37,356 nt of DNA from Burkholderiales bacterium (GTDB taxonomy: Bacteria; Pseudomonadota; Gammaproteobacteria; Burkholderiales; Burkholderiaceae_C): the NCBI GenBank assembly GCA_016213265.1, contig JACRBA010000144.1, forward strand, positions 1 through 37,356. Reading direction: 5' to 3'. The stretch's first letter is position 1. Each line of letters opens with the position of its first letter. Shown here piece after piece: positions 19,892-27,961 of the stretch. The notes under the pieces are model-generated. The model made no database searches and was not told the origin of the DNA. It saw only the letters and a program-made list of their open reading frames with translations. The position numbers were made by a program, and so were the translations under genes.

Positions 19892-20809
19892 TCAGTTCTG
19901 CCGGATCGTCACGGTCATCGGCGAGTACAGCTTGCCGTTCTCGTCGCGCGGCAGCTTGCCGGTGCGGATGATGCCGTTGACCACCGCCTGGTCCCATTCC
20001 GGCGTGCCGCTCGAACGCGCCACCTTGGCGCTCAGGATGTCACCGCTGGGTGACAGCGTGACGGTGACCTCGGTGGTCGGGTTGCCCGGCAGCAGGATGG
20101 GGTGGTTCACGTTGGGGCGGATCAGCGCTGCCAGCCGGCCCGCGTAGCTGGCCGAAGGCCCGGCGCTGCGCGCAGCGGTGCCGGTGGACGAGGCGTCGCC
20201 CGTGCCGCCGAGCTGCTCGCTCATGCGGCGCAGCTGGTCCTGGCGGGCCTTCTCGCGTGCGGCCGCGGCGGCCTGCTCCTTGCGCTGCTGCTCCTGCTTC
20301 TGCTGCTCGCGCTGCTTCGCCTCGGCGCGTTCGCGCTCCTGGCGCTCCTTCTCGGCCTCGCGCTTCTCGGCCTCGCGGCGTTCCACCTCGCGCTGCTTCT
20401 TCTCGCGCTCCCGCTCGGCCTGCTCTTCCTGGCGCTGCTTGTCCAGCTTCTGCTGTCGCGCCTTCTCGATGGCGATCTCGGCCTCGCGCTCGGCGGGGCT
20501 GGGCTGGGGCGGCGCCGCACGCGGCGGTGGCGGCGGGGCCGGCGTGGGCTCGTCGGCAGGCGGCGGCGGCTCGGCGCGGGGGGCGGCCACTTGCGGCACC
20601 GCGGCCCAGAGCTCAGCGCTCACGCCCTCCGGGTCGGCCGTGCGCCACTGCACGCCCACGGCCAGGGCCACGATCAGGCCCACGTGCGCGAGCAGGGACA
20701 AGCCCATCCCCAGACGGCGGTTGTCCGACGAGGGCGGGCGCAGGGCGTCGCGCGGAATGGCGAGCGACTTCAGCGGGTGGCGGGGGTCGAATCCGGAAGC
20801 GGAGGCCAT
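19892..20809 (-). CDS. tolA: Tol-Pal system protein TolA
   Basis: This 305-residue protein has one N-terminal membrane helix (about residues 34-54, LGMGLSLLAHVGLIVALAVG), a Pro-rich spacer, a long charged helical section of Glu, Arg, Lys and Gln (about residues 105-200), and a C-terminal domain of about 95 residues with the TonB/TolA fold (SYAGRLAALIRP, then LPGNPTTEVTVTLSPSGDIL). It spans the periplasm and transmits TolQR energy to the outer membrane. The start MASASGF at 20809 is preferred over an in-frame ATG at 20824. It is 42 bases after tolR. No tolB follows; the next gene is convergent. Confidence 0.9.
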   Translation of the reverse strand: MASASGFDPRHPLKSLAIPRDALRPPSSDNRRLGMGLSLLAHVGLIVALAVGVQWRTADPEGVSAELWAAVPQVAAPRAEPPPPADEPTPAPPPPPRAAPPQPSPAEREAEIAIEKARQQKLDKQRQEEQAEREREKKQREVERREAEKREAEKERQERERAEAKQREQQKQEQQRKEQAAAAAREKARQDQLRRMSEQLGGTGDASSTGTAARSAGPSASYAGRLAALIRPNVNHPILLPGNPTTEVTVTLSPSGDILSAKVARSSGTPEWDQAVVNGIIRTGKLPRDENGKLYSPMTVTIRQN

Positions 20810-20851
20810 GCCGGCAGGGTGCAACGGGTGTGCCAGGGCGGCGGGCGACGC

Positions 20852-21280
20852 TCAGCCGCCCTGCTTGACGGACAGGCCCACGCGCTGCACGCCCGCGCGC
20901 TGCAAGGTGTCCATCACCTTGACCACAGACTCGTACTTCACCTGCCGGTCCGCGGAGATGACCACGGGCACATCGGCCTGGTCGCGCTGCACCTCTCGCA
21001 CACGGGCGGCCAGTTGGGGCAGGGCGACCGGCTCGGCCTCGCCCTTGTCCACCTTGAGCTTGAGCTTCTCGTCCTGGCCGACGATGACTTCCACCACGGC
21101 GGAGGGCCGCTGCTTGGCACGGCCCACGCTGGGCAGGTCCACCACGCCGGTGGTGATGAGCGGGGCGCTCACCATGAAGATGATGAGCAGCACCAGCATC
21201 ACGTCGATGAACGGGACCATGTTGATCTCGTTCATGGTGCGGCGGCGGCCGGTGCCGCTGCGGGCGATCACGCCGGGCAT
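20852..21280 (-). CDS. tolR: Tol-Pal system protein TolR (ExbD family)
   Basis: This is a 142-residue protein with a single N-terminal transmembrane helix and a periplasmic domain. The family motif NMVPFIDVMLVLLIIFMV carries the aspartate needed for the proton path. The periplasmic part includes ADVPVVISADRQVKYESVVK. It forms the stator-rotor complex with TolQ and uses the proton motive force to drive TolA during outer-membrane constriction. It lies 13 bases after tolQ and 42 bases before tolA, so it should be part of one transcript. Confidence 0.95.
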   Translation of the reverse strand: MPGVIARSGTGRRRTMNEINMVPFIDVMLVLLIIFMVSAPLITTGVVDLPSVGRAKQRPSAVVEVIVGQDEKLKLKVDKGEAEPVALPQLAARVREVQRDQADVPVVISADRQVKYESVVKVMDTLQRAGVQRVGLSVKQGG

Positions 21281-21293
21281 GGTGGGCGGCTCC

Positions 21294-21986
21294 TCAGCGT
21301 GCGGTGGGCGCCGAGGCCGGCGCGGCCAGGTTGCGCTGCAGGATGTTGGAGAACTCCTCGGAGAAGCTCTCGAGCTGGATGGCGATGCGGTCGATGTCGC
21401 GGGCGAAGCGGTTGTAGCCCACCACCGCGGGAATGGCGGCGAACAGGCCGATGGCCGTGGCCACCAGGGCCTCGGCGATGCCCGGCGCGACGGTGGCCAG
21501 CGTCACCTGCTGCAGGTTGGACAGGCCCACGAAGGCATGCATGATCCCCCACACGGTGCCGAACAGGCCCACGTAGGGGCTGACCGAACCCACCGTGCCC
21601 AGGAAGCCCAGGTTGCCCTCGAGCGCATCGAGCTCGCGCTGCAGGCTGGCACGCATGGCGCGGCGGGCGCCGTCGAGCTGGGCGCCCGCATCCAGCCGGC
21701 GCTCGCGCAGCTTCATGAACTCGCGCATGCCGCTGGCGAACAGGCGCTCCATGGGCGAGGTGTCCACCCGGCTGGCGGTGGACTGGTACAAGTCGTTGAG
21801 GTTCTTGCCCGACCAGAACTCCTGCTCGAAGCCGTCATGCGCGCGCCGCACGCGGGCCAGCCCGGAGAGCTTGGCGAAGATCACCGCCCAGCTGGCCAGC
21901 GACATCAGCAGCAGGCCGGCGATGACGAGCTGGACGACCCAGCTCGCGTGCATCACGAGGGTGACGATGGACAGGTCCTGGTTCAT
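21294..21986 (-). CDS. tolQ: Tol-Pal system protein TolQ (ExbB/MotA family)
   Basis: This is a 230-residue inner-membrane protein with three transmembrane segments: one near the N-terminus (residues 13-36) and two in the C-terminal half around LGFLGTVGSVSPYVGLFGTV and GIAEALVATAIGLFAAIPAV. These are the conserved TolQ/ExbB channel sequences. The cytoplasmic loop lies between the first two. Its start overlaps the ybgC stop by four bases (ATGA). It energises TolA together with TolR. Confidence 0.95.
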   Translation of the reverse strand: MNQDLSIVTLVMHASWVVQLVIAGLLLMSLASWAVIFAKLSGLARVRRAHDGFEQEFWSGKNLNDLYQSTASRVDTSPMERLFASGMREFMKLRERRLDAGAQLDGARRAMRASLQRELDALEGNLGFLGTVGSVSPYVGLFGTVWGIMHAFVGLSNLQQVTLATVAPGIAEALVATAIGLFAAIPAVVGYNRFARDIDRIAIQLESFSEEFSNILQRNLAAPASAPTAR

Positions 21987-22396
21987 GCGGTCAGGCGCTC
22001 AAGAAGGTCGGTCGGAATGCGGCGGGGGCGGAAGGTTCCCTTGTCCACACAGGCCACGCCGATCTCGCCTTCGACGAGCAGCGTGTCGGCGCACCAGGCC
22101 TGCTGCGCCACCCGCAGGCTGGCGCCGGCGATGCGCAGCGGCTGCACGGTGACGTGCAGTTCGTCGTCCAGGCGCGCGGGCTTCAGGTAGCGCAGCCGGC
22201 TGTCGGTGACGACGAACAGCGCCCCGGTGGACTCGGCCAGCGCCTGCTGGCCGAAGCCGGCGGCGCGCAGCCATTCGGTGCGGGCCCGCTCGAAGAACTT
22301 CAGGTAGTTGGCGTAGAAGACGATGCCACCGGCATCAGTGTCTTCCCAGTACACCCGCAGTGGCAGCACGAAGCGGGCGTCATGGGGCGGGCTCAT
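21983..22396 (-). CDS. ybgC: Acyl-CoA thioesterase YbgC
   Basis: This is a 137-residue hotdog-fold 4-hydroxybenzoyl-CoA thioesterase family protein. The active-site stretch VYWEDTDAGGIVFYANYLKF includes the catalytic Asp, and the partner motif FERARTEWLR follows directly. It hydrolyses short-chain acyl-CoA in the cytoplasm, and in other bacteria it is linked to phospholipid metabolism and to the Tol-Pal operon. Here too it is the first gene of the tol run and is translationally coupled to tolQ. Confidence 0.93.
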   Translation of the reverse strand: MSPPHDARFVLPLRVYWEDTDAGGIVFYANYLKFFERARTEWLRAAGFGQQALAESTGALFVVTDSRLRYLKPARLDDELHVTVQPLRIAGASLRVAQQAWCADTLLVEGEIGVACVDKGTFRPRRIPTDLLERLTA

Positions 22397-22428
22397 CGAT
22401 GGCGCAGGCTCGTCGGGACAAGCCGGCC

Positions 22429-22434
22429 ATGATA
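22429..22434 (-). promoter_or_regulatory. Possible -10 box for the ybgC-tolQRA operon
   Basis: On the minus strand TATCAT (22434-22429) lies 32 bases before the ybgC start codon and is the best -10 candidate in the 87-base gap after the lipoprotein gene. No matching -35 hexamer is seen at 16-18 bases, so this is a weak call. Confidence 0.25.
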
Positions 22435-22483
22435 CGCGAGCGGCCCGCCTGGGCCGCCCGGCCGCCTGGCGTGGCTGGGCAGG

Positions 22484-22885
22484 TCACGGCTGGCGCGACG
22501 CCTCGTACACCGGGCCCCAGACCGGGTGGCCGGCCTCGGCCTTGTTGAGCTGGAAGGCGGGGTCCGCCGCCTTGGCCGCACGGAAGGCGGCGCCGCACTC
22601 GGCCGTGCGGCCGCTGGTGCAGTAGATGAAGGCCAGCGTCTTGTGGGCCGTGGCCCGGTCGCGTGCCGTGGACAGCTTCAGCGACAGGGCCTGCCCCAGG
22701 TAGCGCTCGGCATCGGCGTAGTTCGCTTCGTCGTAGGCGCGCAGGCCCAGCAGCAGGTGGCGCTCGGCCGGGCGGTCGAAGGCGTCACTGACGCTGGGCG
22801 CCTCGCCCGGCGTGGCGCAGCCGCCCAAGGCAGCGGCCAGCACCAGGGCAGACAGGGCCGCGGCGGGGCGAAAGGCGGTGGTCAT
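22484..22885 (-). CDS. TPR-like lipoprotein resembling TssQ-family T6SS-associated lipoproteins
   Basis: This is a 133-residue protein with a lipoprotein signal (lipobox LGGC, Cys23). The mature part holds TPR-like helices, RHLLLGLRAYDEANYADAER followed by ATAHKTLAFIYCTSGRTAEC, and the ending EAGHPVWGPVY. This closing pattern resembles lipoproteins annotated as TssQ, associated with type VI secretion in Burkholderiales, but no T6SS core gene lies in the window. The start overlaps the kinase stop by four bases, so the two are coupled and probably work together. The function here is unknown. The protein is expected to sit at the inner face of the outer membrane. Confidence 0.75.
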   Translation of the reverse strand: MTTAFRPAAALSALVLAAALGGCATPGEAPSVSDAFDRPAERHLLLGLRAYDEANYADAERYLGQALSLKLSTARDRATAHKTLAFIYCTSGRTAECGAAFRAAKAADPAFQLNKAEAGHPVWGPVYEASRQP

Positions 22886-24507
22886 TGTTCGAATCGGTGC
22901 TTGATGGTCACCGGTTGATCGGCAGAAACCTCGACCACACGAACCAGGGGTGGTAACTCGCCGTTACGCACGGTGATCGTGTGTCGGCCGGCGGGCAGGC
23001 TGAGTCGGCTCAGCGGCGGCGCGATGCCCACCACGGCGCCGTCCACCTCCACCTGGCCCCAGGGGCTGATGGCCAGCTGCACATGGCCGGGCGGGGGAGG
23101 CGCGACCGGCTCCGCCACGGCCACGGGTGGCGGGGGCGCCACGGCCTTGGGCCGGCGCACCGGCGGCCGCGCCTTGGGTTCGGCCGGGGCCGGCTCTGCC
23201 GCGGCGACGGCGGGCACGGGCGCGCTGCCCGCGGTGGCGTCGGGCGGGGAGTCGGCCAATACGTCGCTGGCGGCCGTGTCGGCGGGCGAGGCCACCACTG
23301 GCGTCGCCACCTCTGCGGCCGGCCCGGGCTCCGCCGCAACCGACTCGGCCTCGGCCGGGGCCGGCTCGTCGTGCGTGCGCGACCACAGGGCCTGGCCCAA
23401 CGCCACGACCCCCACGCTGGCCGCGACCACGGCGCCGAGCACCAGATGGCGGCGGCGCGCATGGCCCGGATCCTCGGCCAGGGCCCGCGCCTCGGGCTGG
23501 TCCAGCCAGTGGCGCAGCTCCAGCGAGAGATGGCGCGCGGAGGGATAACGGTCGCCGGGCTCACGGGCCATGGCGCGCGCAGCGATGGCCGACAAGGCGG
23601 CCGGGACCCTGGGCAGCACCTGCCGGGCCACCGGCGTGGGCGCATGGAGCACGGCCTCGGTGATGTCCTCCAGCGTCTGGCCGGTGAAGGGGCGCTGGCC
23701 GGTGAGCAGCTCGAACAGCACGACGCCGAGCGAGTAGACGTCGCAGCGGCGGTCCAGCGGGTCGCCGCGCAACTGCTCGGGGGCCAGGTAGTAGGGCGAG
23801 CCGGCCAGGGGGCCCTCGACCGAGGGGGCGTCGCGGTGGGCGATGCGGGCGATGCCGAAGTCGAGCACCTTGGGGCTGCGGCGGCCCACCATGAAGATGT
23901 TGGCCGGCTTGATGTCGCAGTGGATCACGCCCTTGCCGTGGGCGTAGGCCAGCGCGTCGGCCACACGGCGCACGATCTGCGCGGCCTCCACCGGCGAGGG
24001 CCGCCATCCCTCGTGCAGCATGTGGCGCAGGTCTCGCCCGCGCAGCGGCTCCATGGCGATGTAGATGCCCTGCTCGGACGGGCCGGCGTCGAACACCGTG
24101 ACGATGTGCGGGTGCGACAGCCGGGCCGCGGCGCGCGCCTCGTTGAGGATGAGGTCGTCCTGCGTGCCGGAGATGGGCTGGTCGGCGTGCAGCCGCAGGG
24201 TCTTGACCGCCACCGCGCGCGAGAGCAGCGGGTCCCAGGCGGCGTAGACGGTGCCCAGGCCACCTTCGCCCAGCACGGCCTTGAGCGCATAACGGCCCAC
24301 GTGGCCGATCACCGGCCGCTTGACGGGCAGGGTGCTGGCGCCCACATCCGCGCGCCGCTGGTGGGCTGCCGTGGCCGGCGCACCGGGGGCGTCTGCCGCC
24401 TCATCGGCGGCCTGCGTGCTGGCCGCCAGGTCCTCGGCCACGGTGGCCTCGAAGGCGGAGTCGGACGAGTCCCTGGCCGGCACTCGCCGGAACGGGTTCC
24501 AACGCAT
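22882..24507 (-). CDS. Membrane Ser/Thr protein kinase with C-terminal PEGA domain
   Basis: This is about 541 residues. The kinase domain covers about residues 70-330: glycine loop LGEGGLGTVY (79-88), Lys102 in VAVKTL, catalytic loop VIHCDIKPANIF, VLDFGIARI and YYLAPEQL. The usual His-Arg-Asp is His-Cys-Asp, so it is a non-RD kinase, in which activation-loop phosphorylation often matters less. One transmembrane helix follows (LVLGAVVAASVGVVALGQAL), then an Ala/Pro-rich periplasmic linker, then a PEGA domain in the last 70 residues (QVEVDGAVVGIAPP, LPAGRHTITVRN). The start at 24507 (MRWNPF) is one of three close options (ATG at 24519, TTG at 24525). The gene is coupled to the lipoprotein gene. 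Confidence 0.87.
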   Translation of the reverse strand: MRWNPFRRVPARDSSDSAFEATVAEDLAASTQAADEAADAPGAPATAAHQRRADVGASTLPVKRPVIGHVGRYALKAVLGEGGLGTVYAAWDPLLSRAVAVKTLRLHADQPISGTQDDLILNEARAAARLSHPHIVTVFDAGPSEQGIYIAMEPLRGRDLRHMLHEGWRPSPVEAAQIVRRVADALAYAHGKGVIHCDIKPANIFMVGRRSPKVLDFGIARIAHRDAPSVEGPLAGSPYYLAPEQLRGDPLDRRCDVYSLGVVLFELLTGQRPFTGQTLEDITEAVLHAPTPVARQVLPRVPAALSAIAARAMAREPGDRYPSARHLSLELRHWLDQPEARALAEDPGHARRRHLVLGAVVAASVGVVALGQALWSRTHDEPAPAEAESVAAEPGPAAEVATPVVASPADTAASDVLADSPPDATAGSAPVPAVAAAEPAPAEPKARPPVRRPKAVAPPPPVAVAEPVAPPPPGHVQLAISPWGQVEVDGAVVGIAPPLSRLSLPAGRHTITVRNGELPPLVRVVEVSADQPVTIKHRFEQ

Positions 24508-24582
24508 GGTGGGAAGCATAGCCAAGGGGCGCGCGGGGGAACTATGGAAAAAGTGGACTGCCGTGCGCCCGCTAACGCCTTG

Positions 24583-25815
24583 TCACCGTTTCAGCTCGGC
24601 GCGCAGGCGGCTGACGGCTTCCTGCAACAGCGGCAGGCTGGTCGCGAAGGACAGACGCACATGACGCTCTGCCGCCGCGGGGCCGAAATCGCGCCCGGGG
24701 GTGAGCGCGACGTGGGCACGCTGCATGAGCCGTTCGCAGAACGACCAGCTGCTGTCGGCGTGGGCGCTGCAATCGGCCCAGGCGTAGAAGGCCCCGTCCG
24801 GCGCCACGGGCACCGGCAGCCCCAGCTCGGCCAGGGCGGGCACGATGAAGTCGCGTCGCTCGCGGAACGCCTCGCGCCGGCGTTCGTACTCGGCCAGCGA
24901 CGCCGGCTCGAAGCACGCGAGCGCGGCATGCTGGGCGATGGCCGACGCGCAGATGTAGAGGTTCTGCGCCAGCTTCTCGATGGGCGCCACCAGCTCGGGC
25001 GGCACCACCAGCCAGCCCAGGCGCCAGCCGGTCATGGAGAAGTACTTCGAGAAGCTATTGACCGAGATCACGCGCTCGCCCAGGCCGCCGGGCAGCGCCA
25101 GGGCGCTGCGTGCGAAGCGTGCGTCGTAGCTCAGTCCCAGGTAGATCTCGTCCACGATGCTGATGCCGCCGCGCGCGTCCACGGTGGCGACGATGCGCTG
25201 CAGTTCCTCAGGCTCGATGGAGGTGCCGGTGGGGTTGGACGGGGAGGCCAGCAGCACGCCGCGGCTGGCGGGCGTCCAGGCCGCCTCCACGCCGGCGGCA
25301 TCCAGCTGGAAGCGGGCCTCGGGTCCGGCGGGCAGCAACCGGGCCGTGGCCCCCGTGGCCGCCACGAAATGGCGGTTGCAGGGGTAGCACGGGTCGGGCA
25401 TCAGTACCTCGTCGCCCGGCTGGAACAGCGCCAGGCACGTCAGCTGCAACGCGGCCGAGGCGCCGGCGGTGACGATGATGCGCGACGGGTCGATGGCCAG
25501 CCCTTGCGTCTGCGCGTACCAGCGCGACAGCGCCTCGCGCAGGGCCGGCAGGCCGGTGGCGTCGGTGTACTGGCTGCGCCCGGCGGCCACGGCGGCCTGC
25601 GCAGCCGCCTGGACGGCCGGCGGGGCGGTGAAATCGGGCTCGCCGATGTTCAGGAAGATCATCGGCCGGCCGCCTTGGGCCGGGTCGCAGGCCGGCGAGC
25701 GGGCCAGCTCGGCCGCCGCCTTGGCGAACTCCATCACATAGAAGGGCTCGATGTGATCGAGCCGCCCGGCCAGGCGCAGCGCGGCGCCCCGGGTTGCGTT
25801 CACCGCGGCGCTCAC
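24583..25815 (-). CDS. PLP-dependent aminotransferase (class I/II, aspartate aminotransferase-like)
   Basis: This protein is 410 residues from the chosen GTG. Fold-type I landmarks are present: [13 protein letters not shown], the cofactor loop [10 protein letters not shown], the PSNPTG motif, [10 protein letters not shown], the PLP-lysine motif [15 protein letters not shown] and the C-terminal Arg in RHVRLSFA. It transfers amino groups between an amino acid and a 2-oxo acid in the cytoplasm. The precise substrate cannot be told from sequence. The GTG at 25815 overlaps the nusB stop (GTGA), which argues for coupling, and a GTG at 25803 is an alternative. Confidence 0.87.
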   Translation of the reverse strand: MSAAVNATRGAALRLAGRLDHIEPFYVMEFAKAAAELARSPACDPAQGGRPMIFLNIGEPDFTAPPAVQAAAQAAVAAGRSQYTDATGLPALREALSRWYAQTQGLAIDPSRIIVTAGASAALQLTCLALFQPGDEVLMPDPCYPCNRHFVAATGATARLLPAGPEARFQLDAAGVEAAWTPASRGVLLASPSNPTGTSIEPEELQRIVATVDARGGISIVDEIYLGLSYDARFARSALALPGGLGERVISVNSFSKYFSMTGWRLGWLVVPPELVAPIEKLAQNLYICASAIAQHAALACFEPASLAEYERRREAFRERRDFIVPALAELGLPVPVAPDGAFYAWADCSAHADSSWSFCERLMQRAHVALTPGRDFGPAAAERHVRLSFATSLPLLQEAVSRLRAELKR

Positions 25816-26294
25816 CGGCGCGTCCGCGCGGCAGCCACCTCGGCCGGCCGCAGCTCGGCAGCGGCCTTGTCGAGCACGCCGTTCACGTACTTGTGGCCGT
25901 CCGTGCCACCAAAGGACTTGGCCAGCTCCACGGCCTCGTTGATGGCGACTTTGTAGGGCACGTCGATGCACTGGCGCAGCTCGAACGCGCCGATCATCAG
26001 CACCGCGTGCTCGATGGGTGACAGCTCGGCCGTGGGACGGTCCACGTGGCGCGCCAGTACCTCGTCCAGCGGCGCCGCCTCGCGGATGCAGCCGTGCAGC
26101 AGGGTGTCGAACAGCACGGCGTCGCACTTGGCGAAGCCATCCTGCTCCCGCATGTGGGCGTCGATGACGCCGGCGTCGCTGCCGGCGATGAGCCATTCGT
26201 ACAGCCCTTGCAGCGCGAACTCGCGGGCGCGCCGGCGCGGCGACTTGGCCGGCGGCGCGCGGCGGGCAGGCTGGGCGGGGGAGGGGGTGTTCAC
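25812..26294 (-). CDS. nusB: Transcription antitermination protein NusB
   Basis: This is a 160-residue all-helical RNA-binding protein that acts with NusE (S10) on boxA of rRNA operons. The basic N-terminal helix motif [19 protein letters not shown] and the C-terminal [20 protein letters not shown] then [11 protein letters not shown] are diagnostic. An N-terminal Pro/Ala-rich extension of about 20 residues precedes the domain, as in other Burkholderiales. The start overlaps the ribH stop by four bases, the common ribH-nusB coupling. Confidence 0.96.
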   Translation of the reverse strand: MNTPSPAQPARRAPPAKSPRRRAREFALQGLYEWLIAGSDAGVIDAHMREQDGFAKCDAVLFDTLLHGCIREAAPLDEVLARHVDRPTAELSPIEHAVLMIGAFELRQCIDVPYKVAINEAVELAKSFGGTDGHKYVNGVLDKAAAELRPAEVAAARTRR

Positions 26295-26755
26295 AGCAGG
26301 TCGTCCAGCAGGTTGGCCATCTCCACCGCCACCCGGGCGGCATCGCGGCCCTTGTCGGCGGTGCGGGCCCAGGCCTGCGCCTCGTTCTCGACGGTGAGGA
26401 TGGCGTTGGCGATGGGAATCTGGTGGTCCAGCGACACTCGGGTCACCCCGGCACCGCTCTCGTTGGCCACCAGCTCGAAGTGGTAGGTCTCGCCGCGGAT
26501 GATGCAGCCCAGGGCGATCAGCGCGTCGAAATCCTCGCTGTCCGCCATGGCCTTGAGCGCCACGGGCACTTCCAGCGCACCCGGCACCGTGACCTGGGTG
26601 ATGTGCTTGTCGGCCACGCCGAGGGCGGCCAGCTCGGCCAGGCAGGCGTCGGCCAGCGCGCGGGTGATGGGGTCGTTGAATCGCGCCCGGACGATGCCGA
26701 TGGACAGGCCTTCGCCGTCCAGCGGGGCGCTCTGGCCCTGGTCAGCACCTTGCAT
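26291..26755 (-). CDS. ribH: 6,7-dimethyl-8-ribityllumazine synthase
   Basis: This is a 154-residue cytoplasmic enzyme that condenses 5-amino-6-ribitylaminouracil with dihydroxybutanone phosphate to form lumazine, the penultimate step of riboflavin synthesis. Family motifs are [44 protein letters not shown] and the C-terminal [12 protein letters not shown]. The catalytic His of ETYHFE is present. AAGGA precedes the ATG. It is 54 bases after ribBA and coupled to nusB. Confidence 0.96.
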   Translation of the reverse strand: MQGADQGQSAPLDGEGLSIGIVRARFNDPITRALADACLAELAALGVADKHITQVTVPGALEVPVALKAMADSEDFDALIALGCIIRGETYHFELVANESGAGVTRVSLDHQIPIANAILTVENEAQAWARTADKGRDAARVAVEMANLLDDLL

Positions 26756-26809
26756 TCGTGAGTCCTTGGAGATGGGGGTCGGTGGGCGCGGCGGGGTGGC
26801 GCGCGGCCC

Positions 26810-27907
26810 TCATTCTGCGGGCTGGAAGCCGGTGACCTCCAACCCGTAGCCCGTCATGCTGGGCATGCGGCGCGGGCTGCCCAGCAGGCGCATCCGGCGC
26901 ACGCCCAGCTCGCGCAGAATCTGCGCACCCACGCCGTACGTGCGCAGGTCCATGGCGGCGGGCGGGGCCGGGGGCGCGCCTTCGGCCGGCAGCAGGCCGG
27001 CCAGCAGGCGCTCGGCCTCGCCGGCGCCGCAGTTCAGCAGCACGGCCAGGCCACGCTCGCTCGCCTGGAGCCGGGCCAGCGCCTGCGGCAGCGGCCAGGA
27101 GTGGCCGGTGGGGCCCGCATCGAGCAGGTCCAGCACCGACAGCGGCTCGTGCACGCGCACCAGCACCTCGTCGCCCTCGGCCCAGCGCCCCTTGGCCAGC
27201 GCCACGTGCACGCCACCGGAGCGGTCTCGGAAGACGTGCGCGTCGAACAGGCCCTGGGCGGTCTGCAGCGGACGCTGACCGACCGGTGTGACGAGTGATT
27301 CGTTGCGGCTGCGGTACTGGATGAGGTCGGCGATGGTGCCGATCTTCAGGCCATGCTCGCGGGCGAAGACCTCGAGATCGGGCAGGCGGGCCATGGTGCC
27401 GTCGTCGTTCATGATCTCGCAGATCACGGCGGCGGGGGTCAGGCCTGCCATGGCGGCCATGTCGCAGCCGGCCTCGGTGTGTCCGGCGCGCATGAGCACG
27501 CCACCCTCCTGGGCCTGCAGCGGGAAGATGTGGCCGGGCTGCACCAGGTCGCTTGCCTTGGCATCCTTGGCGACGGCGGCCTGCACCGTGCGGGCGCGGT
27601 CGGCGGCGGAGATGCCGGTGGTCACGCCCGTGGCCGCTTCGATGGACACCGTGAAGGCGGTGCCGTGTACGGTGCCGTTGCGCGAGGCCATGGGCGGCAG
27701 CCGCAGTCGCTCGCAGCGCTCGCGCGTGAGCGTGAGGCAGATCAGGCCGCGGCCGTGCTTGGCCATGAAGTTGATCGCCTCGGGCGTCACGTGGTCGGCG
27801 GCCAGGACCAGGTCGCCCTCGTTCTCGCGGTCTTCCTCGTCCACGAGGATGACCATGCGGCCGGCGGCGAGCTCGGCCACCAGCTCGGGAATCGGGGAAA
27901 TGGGCAT
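26810..27907 (-). CDS. ribBA: 3,4-dihydroxy-2-butanone 4-phosphate synthase with degenerate GTP cyclohydrolase II-like domain
   Basis: This is a 365-residue protein. The N-terminal 205 residues are a complete RibB domain, with the acidic metal site [10 protein letters not shown] near residue 24, and [10 protein letters not shown] and RAGHTEA further on. RibB makes the four-carbon unit for lumazine from ribulose 5-phosphate. The C-terminal 155 residues resemble RibA but lack the three zinc-binding cysteines and the catalytic motif of GTP cyclohydrolase II. Only the ending of the type [17 protein letters not shown] remains. The second domain is therefore probably inactive (RibBX-like), and a separate RibA must exist elsewhere. 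A TACAAT box lies six bases before the ATG. Confidence 0.92.
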   Translation of the reverse strand: MPISPIPELVAELAAGRMVILVDEEDRENEGDLVLAADHVTPEAINFMAKHGRGLICLTLTRERCERLRLPPMASRNGTVHGTAFTVSIEAATGVTTGISAADRARTVQAAVAKDAKASDLVQPGHIFPLQAQEGGVLMRAGHTEAGCDMAAMAGLTPAAVICEIMNDDGTMARLPDLEVFAREHGLKIGTIADLIQYRSRNESLVTPVGQRPLQTAQGLFDAHVFRDRSGGVHVALAKGRWAEGDEVLVRVHEPLSVLDLLDAGPTGHSWPLPQALARLQASERGLAVLLNCGAGEAERLLAGLLPAEGAPPAPPAAMDLRTYGVGAQILRELGVRRMRLLGSPRRMPSMTGYGLEVTGFQPAE

Positions 27908-27913
27908 CCCCTG

Positions 27914-27919
27914 ATTGTA
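27914..27919 (-). promoter_or_regulatory. -10-like TACAAT directly before ribBA
   Basis: TACAAT on the minus strand (27919-27914) is one mismatch from the consensus -10 and ends six bases before the ribBA ATG. A start site at the usual distance would fall on or next to the A of the start codon, giving a leaderless transcript. No good -35 hexamer is visible. It implies that ribBA can be expressed separately from ribD. Confidence 0.35.
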
Positions 27920-27961
27920 GGCGGCGGGCCTGGGAAGCCGCGCGCCGAGGGGCGTGGGGTG

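Noticed and set aside
22981..25956. 991-codon open frame antisense to the kinase and aminotransferase genes
   Set aside because: It spans two well-supported genes and the gap between them, and its composition is typical of a G+C-rich shadow frame.
26756..26809. Possible FMN riboswitch near ribBA or ribH
   Set aside because: The gaps around ribD, ribBA and ribH are 54 to about 110 bases, and no conserved RFN-element sequence was seen.
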